Below are positions 1 to 5,967 of a stretch of 6,827 bases of DNA, piece after piece. The DNA comes from UBA685 sp049889495. Its GTDB lineage: Bacteria; Pseudomonadota; Alphaproteobacteria; Puniceispirillales; Puniceispirillaceae. Position 1 is the first letter of the stretch. Each line of letters starts with the position of its first letter. The stretch lies in contig JBMHDH010000038.1 of the NCBI GenBank assembly GCA_049889495.1, positions 1-6,827 on the forward strand, given 5' to 3'. Position numbers and translations under genes: made by a program. The notes beneath the pieces are model-generated. The model searched no databases and was not told the DNA's origin. It saw only the letters and a list, made by a program, of their open reading frames with translations.

Positions 1-1730
1 GCATTTAACCAATCAAAATCATGCCATTGTGCCACAGCAGCGGTGATTAATGTGAAGTGATCTTCATCATGACGCATAATGGAAGTTTCAGTCACAATGC
101 GGCCTTTTTCATCACAATAATAGCCAAGGCCCATGCGACCAATCGCTGGCAATTTACCTGTGATTTGCTTATTCAGCCATTCGGCTGCGCCTGCACCAGA
201 TAGATTGTAACGCGAGAAACCAGCCAAATCTAGAACACCCACACCATCACGCACGGCTTCGACTTCCTCGCGGATGCGGTCTTCCCAAGGGCCTTTGCGT
301 GACCATGTTTGTGTTGCTTCTTCAGATGTGTCATCCCCATCCTTGGCAAACCAATTGGCACGTTCCCAGCCATTATAGGCACCCATCACACCGCCAAGCT
401 CTTTGATTTTGTTATGAACAGGTGACAATTTTTTATCACGACCAGCAGGCCATTCATGCTGTGGGAAATGCATGGCATATTCATGGCCATAAACTTCCAT
501 ACCCTTGGCAATGGCATAAGGTTCATCTGCATGGGCTGTAAAACGACGCGGGTCACAAGACCACATATCCCATTCTGTGGCACCTTCGATAATCCATTCT
601 GCCAACACTTTGCCAGCACCGCCGCCTTGCGCGATACCAAAGGTAAAGACACACGCTTCAAATGCGCCAGGCACACCAGGCATTGGACCAATCAGCGGGT
701 GACCATCAGGCGCATAAGGGATTGGGCCATTAATCACATTGCTCATGCCAGCTTCAGCTAGCAATGGCACACGCGCCATCGCATCTTCGATATGCCATGA
801 AATACGGTCCAAATCATCTGGCCAAAGCTGGAATGAGAAATCAGCTGGCATTGGATCGCTGTTATCAATCCAATGGGCGCGGCAGTTATTTTCATAAGGA
901 CCAAGGTTAAAGCCAAATTTTTCTTGGCGCAGATAATAGCTTGAATCCACATCACGCAAAATTGGCAATTTATTGCCTGTCTTGGCGGTATAGTCTTCTA
1001 GCTCTGTTGTATTTTCAGTTAACAAATACTGGTGAGACATAGACACCAATGGCAATTCGCGGCCAAACATACGCGCCACTTCAGCGGCGCGATAGCCTGC
1101 GGCATTCACCACATAATCACAGCGGATTTCACCTTTTTCAGACGTGATAACCCATTCCGTGCCCTCACGGCGCACAGATGTTACAGGACAGAAACGAACA
1201 ATCGTTGCTCCCAAATCACGTGCGCCTTTGGCCAAGGCTTGTGTCAATTGTGCGGGATCAATATCCCCATCTGTCGGGTCATATAGCGCCCCTTCAAGAT
1301 CATGTGTTTCCACGAAAGGATAGACCTCTTTTAATTGGTCATTGGTCATCATTGTCATATCAATGCCACGATGACGCGCCATATCCATCACATGTTCAAA
1401 TTCCATCATACGGTTATGAGAATGCGCCAAACGAACCGAACCAGTAACGTGATAATTCATTGGGTAATTCACACGGTCTGCCAATTCACGATACAGCGTT
1501 GTGCCATAATTCTGCATATTCATCACAGCCCAATTGGCTGAGAAGTTTGGACAGTTGCCAGCGGCATGCCATGTTGAACCAGATGTTAGCTCATTCTTTT
1601 CAAGCAACACACAATCAGTCCAACCCGCAAGCGCCAAATGATACAGCGATGATACACCAACAACGCCCCCACCAATAATTACGACACGCGCCTGTGACGG
1701 CAGGCCTGAATTTTCCACTTGTTCACTCAT
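1..1730 (-). CDS. FAD-dependent dimethylglycine/sarcosine dehydrogenase-like oxidoreductase, 3' end outside window
   Basis: The frame is open from the ATG at 1730 to the window edge (576 codons, no stop), so the protein is cut at its C-terminus; relatives are usually about 800-850 residues. I translated it by hand. Residues 17-44 form a Rossmann FAD site (VIIGGGVVG, with Gly20, Gly22 and Gly25, and Glu44 at the end of the second strand). TSGSTWHAAG follows, with His55 at the position where DMGDH and sarcosine dehydrogenase link FAD covalently. The FAD domain ends near GIAQGGGAGK (from residue 365). A linking FAO-type domain carries GWERANW at 454-460. From about residue 470 a GcvT-like folate domain begins (FSRYNLSGAGAAEWL). 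The family oxidises N-methyl groups of glycine derivatives and passes the one-carbon unit to tetrahydrofolate. The exact substrate cannot be read from sequence; dimethylglycine, sarcosine or another methylated amine are possible. A good Shine-Dalgarno, AAGGGAG, sits six bases before the ATG. The XRE-cupin gene lies 91 bases upstream on the same strand. Confidence 0.9.
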   Translation of the reverse strand, partial: MSEQVENSGLPSQARVVIIGGGVVGVSSLYHLALAGWTDCVLLEKNELTSGSTWHAAGNCPNFSANWAVMNMQNYGTTLYRELADRVNYPMNYHVTGSVRLAHSHNRMMEFEHVMDMARHRGIDMTMMTNDQLKEVYPFVETHDLEGALYDPTDGDIDPAQLTQALAKGARDLGATIVRFCPVTSVRREGTEWVITSEKGEIRCDYVVNAAGYRAAEVARMFGRELPLVSMSHQYLLTENTTELEDYTAKTGNKLPILRDVDSSYYLRQEKFGFNLGPYENNCRAHWIDNSDPMPADFSFQLWPDDLDRISWHIEDAMARVPLLAEAGMSNVINGPIPYAPDGHPLIGPMPGVPGAFEACVFTFGIAQGGGAGKVLAEWIIEGATEWDMWSCDPRRFTAHADEPYAIAKGMEVYGHEYAMHFPQHEWPAGRDKKLSPVHNKIKELGGVMGAYNGWERANWFAKDGDDTSEEATQTWSRKGPWEDRIREEVEAVRDGVGVLDLAGFSRYNLSGAGAAEWLNKQITGKLPAIGRMGLGYYCDEKGRIVTETSIMRHDEDHFTLITAAVAQWHDFDWLN

Positions 1731-1821
1731 TATTGTCTCCCTTGGATTGTCTTGCTTGAACAATTATGCTGAAGCCTAGTTGCTTCTTATTTTGACGACT
1801 TAAAATTACGACACTTAAAAC
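1731..1821. other. Intergenic gap between regulator and flavoprotein
   Basis: This 91-base spacer holds a direct repeat ACTTAAAA (1798-1805 and 1813-1820). It also has a small inverted repeat, GAAGC at 1771-1775 and GCTTC at 1782-1786, with a 6-base loop. The hairpin has only five pairs and no T-run after it in the transcribed direction, so I do not call it a terminator. I see no convincing separate promoter. Cotranscription of the two genes is therefore likely but not proven. Confidence 0.35.
1737..1743 (-). promoter_or_regulatory. Ribosome binding site of the flavoprotein gene
   Basis: Read on the minus strand this is AAGGGAG, six bases before the ATG at 1730. It is the clearest Shine-Dalgarno in the window and fixes the flavoprotein start. 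It also suggests strong independent translation initiation on a transcript shared with the upstream regulator. Confidence 0.7.
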
Positions 1822-2457
1822 CTAATAAACGGGGGGTGCAATCACCCACAAAATCACTGTTTCTTCTTCCGTGGGATTTTCCCATTGCATCTCAGCATGA
1901 CGGAAACGAAACGAATCTCCTTTTTGCAAATGATGCCATGTGCCATCCACGCATAACGAAAAAGACCCACTTAAAATATAGCCTGATTCTTCGGTAGGGC
2001 GGCGCACAACCCCTGCTGATTTCGCATGAGGCGCGAACACAGATCGCAGCATCTCAAATGACCCAGATAAATCAGGGCTTAATAATTCTTCTGTTAAATT
2101 GCCTTCATCACCGATCATGCGTCTGTCAGAGGCACGTAAAATGAATCCTGCTTCATCTGGGTGCGAGGCTTGTGGTGCCAAAAAGAATGATAGGGGAATA
2201 TCAAATAATGCTGCAATCGCATGTAAATCATCAAGAGAAGGGCTTGATAGGCCGCGCTCTACTTGCGACAAAAAGCCAACTGATTTACCAAGCTCATCTG
2301 CCAACGCTTCAAGCGTCATGCCGCGGCCTTTACGCAAAGCACGGATATCCATCCCCACAGATAACGCCCCATCATGCCCCGATAGAGACGTATCTGAAAT
2401 TGGTAATTTGTCTTGCGCCTGATCAAGCATAAAACAGATCATCCCCCCACAAATCAT
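1822..2457 (-). CDS. XRE-family helix-turn-helix regulator with C-terminal cupin domain
   Basis: This 211-residue protein is a transcription factor of the HTH_3 plus Cupin_2 architecture (about 180-210 residues; PuuR is an example). Residues about 36-93 form the HTH domain (MDIRALRKGRGMTLEALADE, then GKSVGFLSQVERG, the recognition helix region). Residues about 133-208 form a small beta-barrel cupin (ESGYILSGSFSLCVDG, LQKGDSFRF, VIAPPV). The usual metal-binding histidines of cupin motif 1 and motif 2 look replaced (VRRPTEES and HAEMQWEN), which fits a sensor that binds a small ligand rather than a metal enzyme; this is inference. The start is uncertain. ATG 2457 has only a weak AAAGAGA right before it. 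ATG 2430 has GGGGGGA 11 bases upstream and would give 202 residues; neither choice touches a domain. The flavoprotein gene follows 91 bases downstream and is the most likely target, together with self-regulation through the palindrome at 2515-2530. Confidence 0.92.
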   Translation of the reverse strand: MICGGMICFMLDQAQDKLPISDTSLSGHDGALSVGMDIRALRKGRGMTLEALADELGKSVGFLSQVERGLSSPSLDDLHAIAALFDIPLSFFLAPQASHPDEAGFILRASDRRMIGDEGNLTEELLSPDLSGSFEMLRSVFAPHAKSAGVVRRPTEESGYILSGSFSLCVDGTWHHLQKGDSFRFRHAEMQWENPTEEETVILWVIAPPVY

Positions 2458-2510
2458 TCTCTTTTTGTTACAAGCAGCCTGTCACAAAATCGAAAATGAA
2501 AAACTGAACG

Positions 2511-2539
2511 ATATTTTCACGGCCGTGAAATATTGTCAA
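2511..2539 (-). promoter_or_regulatory. Probable sigma-70-like promoter of the XRE-cupin gene
   Basis: On the minus strand a perfect TTGACA (2539-2534) is followed by a 17-base spacer and then AAATAT (2516-2511), a weak -10 match. An RNA starting near 2504 would have a leader of roughly 45 to 75 bases, depending on which ATG is used. The -35 box is strong evidence; the -10 is not. The spacer contains the palindrome listed separately, and an AT-only palindrome lies upstream of the -35 box where an UP element would be. Confidence 0.45.
2515..2530. promoter_or_regulatory. Perfect 16-bp palindrome, candidate operator
   Basis: TTTCACGGCCGTGAAA is a perfect inverted repeat with no spacer. It begins three bases downstream of the TTGACA -35 box and fills most of the -35/-10 spacer. 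A dimeric repressor bound here would block RNA polymerase. The nearest regulator gene is the XRE-cupin gene that this promoter would serve, so negative autoregulation and control of the downstream flavoprotein are the simplest reading. The assignment of the binding protein is inference. Confidence 0.55.
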
Positions 2540-2552
2540 TTTTTTTCATGAG

Positions 2553-2568
2553 AAAATTATATAATTTT
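2553..2568. repeat. Perfect AT-only 16-bp palindrome
   Basis: AAAATTATATAATTTT is self-complementary without a spacer and lies 14-29 bases upstream of the TTGACA box of the putative regulator promoter. It could be an UP element, a second protein site, or simply low-complexity AT sequence. Immediately beside it is a shorter inverted pair, TTTTC (2543-2547) and GAAAA (2552-2556), which shares the TTTC/GAAA ends of the operator candidate. Confidence 0.4.
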
Positions 2569-2586
2569 TTAATGGGCTATTTTGTT

Positions 2587-2617
2587 GGCGTAATGCAAAC
2601 ACTTACCTATTAGCGCC
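2587..2617 (-). terminator. Imperfect hairpin just after galE, possible transcription end
   Basis: GGCGTAAT (2587-2594) pairs with ATTAGCGCC (2609-2617), giving eight pairs with one bulged base and a 14-base loop. It starts a few bases after the galE stop codon. In the galE direction it is not followed by a T-run, so it is not a standard intrinsic terminator. It may mark a 3' end processed or terminated in another way, or it may be chance. Confidence 0.25.
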
Positions 2618-2621
2618 GCCC

Positions 2622-3641
2622 TTAGGTTTTTTCATTATAACCTTGTGGGTTTTGCGATTGCCAACGCCAAACATCTTCGCACATATCGGACAAAGATTTG
2701 GTGGCTTGCCAGCCAAGCAGCATTTTCGCTTTTTCAGGATTGGCATAAGATGAGGCCACATCCCCTGGCCTGCGCGGTGCAAATTCATAGGCAATATGTT
2801 TGCCACTTGCCGCTTCAAAGGCTTTCACAACATCAAGTACGCTATGGCCTGTGCCTGTGCCAAGATTAATTGCCTCAACGCCTTTATGGTTGGCGGCATA
2901 ATTTAACGCATCGACATGTCCTTTGGCGAGATCTGAGACATGGATATAATCTCTGATACCTGTGCCATCTGGCGTATCATAATCATTGCCGAAAATCTGT
3001 AACTTTGGACGACGCCCCACGGCCACTTGCGCGATAAAAGGCACAAGATTATTCGGAATGCCAAGCGGATCTTCGCCAATCTGGCCTGATGGATGCGCGC
3101 CCACAGGGTTAAAATAACGCAGCAGCACTGCTGATTTTTCAGAATCGGTTTTGGCCCAATCTGTGATCACCTCTTCCAGAAAATATTTTGTCCGCCCATA
3201 AGGGTTGGTGGGGCCAAGTGGATGGGCCTCATCAAAAGGCAGATAATCTGGCACGCCATACACCGTGGCAGATGATGAAAAAATGATACGCTTGCACCCT
3301 GCCGCATCCATGGCTTTTAACAATTCCAGGCCGCCAAATAAGTTTTCTTCATAATAAGCTAACGGCTTTTGTTCTGATTCCCCAACCGCCTTTAAGCCTG
3401 CGAAATGAATCACCGCATCTGGTTTAAAATCTTGAAAAAGGCGTGATAAGCTTGGCCCATCAGTCACAGATGCCTGTTCATGATCAAAGCGTTGATTTGA
3501 CAAACGTTTAACGCGGTCCAGCGCCTCTTGTGATGAATTGGCAAAATTATCAACCACCAACACTTCATGATCATCATGAAGCACATCAAGAAGCGTATGT
3601 GTCCCAATATAACCCGCACCGCCTGTGATTAAGATTTTCAT
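2622..3641 (-). CDS. galE: UDP-glucose 4-epimerase
   Basis: This 339-residue protein matches the usual GalE length (338 in E. coli). It interconverts UDP-glucose and UDP-galactose in the cytoplasm, with NAD tightly bound. It belongs to the extended short-chain dehydrogenase family. Visible motifs are the N-terminal NAD-binding TGGAGYIGTH (residues 6-15), HFAGLKAVGES (79-89), the catalytic serine region SSSATVYG (122-129), the YxxxK pair Tyr148/Lys152, RYFNPVGAHPSG (175-186), RDYIHVSDLAKGH (230-242) and the late RRPGD (290-294). A Shine-Dalgarno-like AAAGAGAG lies five bases before the ATG. It follows the glycosyltransferase genes on the same strand after a 72-base gap, so it probably supplies UDP-galactose for the glycan they build. 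It may also serve general galactose metabolism. A specialised epimerase for UDP-GlcNAc cannot be excluded, but the motifs look like standard GalE. Confidence 0.95.
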   Translation of the reverse strand: MKILITGGAGYIGTHTLLDVLHDDHEVLVVDNFANSSQEALDRVKRLSNQRFDHEQASVTDGPSLSRLFQDFKPDAVIHFAGLKAVGESEQKPLAYYEENLFGGLELLKAMDAAGCKRIIFSSSATVYGVPDYLPFDEAHPLGPTNPYGRTKYFLEEVITDWAKTDSEKSAVLLRYFNPVGAHPSGQIGEDPLGIPNNLVPFIAQVAVGRRPKLQIFGNDYDTPDGTGIRDYIHVSDLAKGHVDALNYAANHKGVEAINLGTGTGHSVLDVVKAFEAASGKHIAYEFAPRRPGDVASSYANPEKAKMLLGWQATKSLSDMCEDVWRWQSQNPQGYNEKT

Positions 3642-3713
3642 CGCAACTCTCTTTGTTCATCACCACAAAAATAGAAAGAAGGAAAATAAAGAAAAGACAA
3701 AGCTCGTTCATTC
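3642..3713 (-). other. U-rich leader between glycosyltransferase and galE
   Basis: In the transcribed direction most of this 72-base gap (about 3667-3699) is pyrimidine, nearly all T with some C. I find no hairpin that would make the T-rich tract an intrinsic terminator. A -35/-10 pair can only be forced (TTGTCT, 18 bases, TTCTAT), so a separate galE promoter is possible but weak. The last part holds the galE ribosome binding site. Confidence 0.3.
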
Positions 3714-4835
3714 CTATCTTTTGAAAGATGTATCATAAATATCCACGATATCAGCAATCATTTTCTGCAAAGAGAATTTTGCTAAATAAGATTTTCGAGC
3801 CTGTTTTCCAAGCTTTTTACATAAGTGATCATCTGTTAATTTATCCAGACATTGCGCGAGCATCGCAACATTCTGATGGTCATATAAATAGCCATCTTGC
3901 CCATCTGTAATCAATTCTGGAACACCGCCCACTTTCGTAGCAACCACAGCTTTACCAGCAGACATCGCCTCAATGAGGGAGATCGGCAATGCCTCAAAAT
4001 GTGAACATAGCACCATGATTCTGACGTGGCTTAGAAGATCAAATACATCCTGACGTTCTCCTAAGAATGTGATGTTATGAAATTTCGTTGGCGCATATAG
4101 TTTGGCCATCTCTTGAAACGCTTTTGTTTGCGTGCCTTCACCGCATAATAACAATGCCTCACTTGTGCGGCTCATTTCAAAAGCAGCAAGTAAGCTCTTA
4201 TGATCTTTGGCAGATGACACACGCGCTGGCATCAATATGCCAGACCCCAGCTCTTTTTCTTGGTTGAAGCTATTGCCAAAAACATCCTCAATACCATTAT
4301 AAACCACTTTGCCAAATTTCACTGTCTGCCCAAGATGCGCTTTGATCGCATGCTGTCTGACATAGTCACTGACGAAAATATAATGGGCCTTACTGAAAAA
4401 TGACGTGAACCATTCACTCACCCAAATAACAGATCTCTTTATGGCACCGTAACCGCGCCATCCCCACCCATGAACAGAGTAAATCACAGGAATATTTAAT
4501 AACCAAGCCACAAGGCGCCCTAGCAAACCTGCCTTCGAGCTATGACAATGAATAAGATCAGGTTTAAAATCTTTCATCACACCATACAGATAAAACAGGC
4601 TTTTCATATCACCTATGATATCAATTTCACTTTTTAAATTGGGATCAAAGAAAATCGTAAATCCATCATCTTTCAATCGTCTTGCGACAGGACCATCGCC
4701 GCCAAATAACGCGCCACATTCATAATCATCTGTTACGTTACGTATCAGCGTTTCCACATGACGCGGGGCGCCAGCTTCACCAGAATTAGAGCATAAAAAT
4801 AGGATGCGTTTTTTGGAGTTGCTTGTCTTAGTCAT
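3714..4835 (-). CDS. GT4-family glycosyltransferase
   Basis: This 373-residue protein is a GT-B fold, retaining glycosyltransferase of the GT4 type. It adds a sugar from a nucleotide-sugar donor to a lipid-linked glycan at the cytoplasmic face of the membrane. The open frame extends upstream to 4988, but those 51 residues lie inside the previous gene and do not look like a GT start. The ATG at 4835 directly precedes the first beta strand (KKRILFLCSNSGEAGAPRHV), so I use it, although its ribosome binding site is weak. The N-terminal half has PDLIHCHSSKAGLLGRLVAW and VIYSVHGWGWRGYG. The C-terminal half has MPARVSSAKDHKS (Arg205 and Lys210, donor phosphate contacts), LLLCGEGTQ, and the EX7E element EALPISLIE (Glu281, Glu289), followed by VGGVPELITDGQDGYLY. 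The preceding glycosyltransferase stops seven bases upstream, so translation is likely coupled. Donor and linkage cannot be read from sequence. Confidence 0.9.
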   Translation of the reverse strand: MTKTSNSKKRILFLCSNSGEAGAPRHVETLIRNVTDDYECGALFGGDGPVARRLKDDGFTIFFDPNLKSEIDIIGDMKSLFYLYGVMKDFKPDLIHCHSSKAGLLGRLVAWLLNIPVIYSVHGWGWRGYGAIKRSVIWVSEWFTSFFSKAHYIFVSDYVRQHAIKAHLGQTVKFGKVVYNGIEDVFGNSFNQEKELGSGILMPARVSSAKDHKSLLAAFEMSRTSEALLLCGEGTQTKAFQEMAKLYAPTKFHNITFLGERQDVFDLLSHVRIMVLCSHFEALPISLIEAMSAGKAVVATKVGGVPELITDGQDGYLYDHQNVAMLAQCLDKLTDDHLCKKLGKQARKSYLAKFSLQKMIADIVDIYDTSFKR

Positions 4836-4842
4836 TCGCACA

Positions 4843-5967
4843 TCACAGGTTGATAATTTTTGAGAACTTACCGTAAAGATCGATGTAAGATGTAACCATC
4901 TCATCGTTTGAAAAATGCGCCTTTGCATAATCCAAAGCATCATTTCTGTCTTGGCTTTTCTTAATCCCAAGAGATAGGCATTTGTCACATAGCATATAAG
5001 CCGCCTCGATATCTTTTACTTCATACACGAACCCAATATCAGTCAGAATCTTTTTTGCATCACCCACGTTAGAGCTGATGATTTGCGCACCTGCGGCTGC
5101 GGCCTCAAGCAAAACAGTAGGATATGCCTCCGCCTTTGATGTTAACAGAAAAAGATCAATCACGCTAAAATAGCCGGCAATGTCGGATTGACGACCTAGC
5201 AAATGCAATTTGTCTTCAGGCAGTGCTTTGGGCATCATGGCCCTTAATTCTGCATTATCCTGCACAACGCCCTCACCCGCCAGCAAATAGTGACAATCTG
5301 GATTCGCGCCTTGGATCTTTTCCATGAGCTGCCCTAGAAAGTTATGATCTTTTACAGGATGAAACCTACCAAAATGCCCAATCACAAAAGCATCTCTCGG
5401 AATGCCCAAACTTTCGCGCAAATGATGGCGGGCAGCTTCATCAAACGCAAAACGGTCAACATCAATACCATTTTTTATCACAGCCGATTTGGTCTTTTGA
5501 AACCCATATGCCACATGATCACCCAATGCTTTATCAGAAACAAACACAACCTGTTTCACAAAAGGCAGATAAGACAAATAGCGATTTAACGTGATCGCAA
5601 ATCTTGTCAGGCGTTTTTCAACTGAAATATCAGTTAAGCTGTGGTGGATTGAAAACACGGCGGGAATACCAAATAGTCCCAAAATGCTGGCAAATAAATT
5701 GCCATGATAAAGCCAGCCTTGCACCAAGGCAGGACGAAATGACAAAAAGAATTTTAGGAACTGAAATAACGCGCGAAAGGGCTTATGTTTAAAGTCAAGT
5801 ATAACATAGTCATCACAATGATCAGCGGCATCAACCCCTTCACCCGTGGTTAACACAATCAACCCAATTTCATAAGCACCTTGCTTTTTCAATTCTGCCA
5901 ATAGCTGGCTTAAGACAATCTCTGCTCCGCCAATTTGTAATGTTGGAACAATGAATAATACCCGCAT
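4843..5967 (-). CDS. GT4-family glycosyltransferase
   Basis: This 374-residue protein is a second GT-B glycosyltransferase of the GT4 type. The frame is open to 6000, but the ATG at 5967 starts exactly where family members begin (MRVLFIVPTLQIGGAE, with the GGAE acceptor-side loop at residues 13-16). It shares its A with the TAA stop of the upstream gene (TAATG), a classic coupling signal. The N-terminal half has FRPALVQGWLYHGNLFASIL and VFSIHHSLTD. The C-terminal half has GHFGRFHPVKDHNFLG (Arg201, Lys206), YLLAGEG, LHLLGRQSDIAGYFSVIDLF and the EX7E element EAYPTVLLE (Glu280, Glu288). The motif layout matches the next gene, but the sequences are clearly different, so they probably add different sugars. 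No membrane span or signal peptide is evident, as expected for a cytoplasmic peripheral enzyme. Its specificity is unknown. Confidence 0.92.
   Translation of the reverse strand: MRVLFIVPTLQIGGAEIVLSQLLAELKKQGAYEIGLIVLTTGEGVDAADHCDDYVILDFKHKPFRALFQFLKFFLSFRPALVQGWLYHGNLFASILGLFGIPAVFSIHHSLTDISVEKRLTRFAITLNRYLSYLPFVKQVVFVSDKALGDHVAYGFQKTKSAVIKNGIDVDRFAFDEAARHHLRESLGIPRDAFVIGHFGRFHPVKDHNFLGQLMEKIQGANPDCHYLLAGEGVVQDNAELRAMMPKALPEDKLHLLGRQSDIAGYFSVIDLFLLTSKAEAYPTVLLEAAAAGAQIISSNVGDAKKILTDIGFVYEVKDIEAAYMLCDKCLSLGIKKSQDRNDALDYAKAHFSNDEMVTSYIDLYGKFSKIINL

Noticed and set aside
386..955. Minus-strand open frames at 386-691 and 758-955
   Set aside because: They lie inside the flavoprotein gene in another frame; the flavoprotein frame is continuous and carries all the family motifs, so these are shadows.
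1032..1678. Several plus-strand open frames opposite the flavoprotein gene
   Set aside because: They are antisense shadows with His-rich, low-complexity translations and no recognisable domain or ribosome binding site.
1771..1794. GAAGC/GCTTC hairpin followed by T-rich sequence on the plus strand
   Set aside because: Five-pair stem pointing against the direction of all genes; too weak and wrongly oriented to call a terminator.
2099..2432. Two plus-strand frames of 107 and 86 residues opposite the regulator
   Set aside because: They are antisense to a well-supported HTH-cupin gene and show no domain.
2605..2632. Plus-strand hairpin ACCTA/TAGGT followed by TTTTTT, resembling an intrinsic terminator
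   Set aside because: The stem is only five pairs with a 13-base loop, and no plus-strand gene ends here. The T-run is the complement of the last galE codons.
4836..4988. N-terminal extension of the second glycosyltransferase
   Set aside because: These 51 codons overlap the end of the upstream glycosyltransferase and do not resemble a GT-B N-terminus; the ATG at 4835 fits the family.
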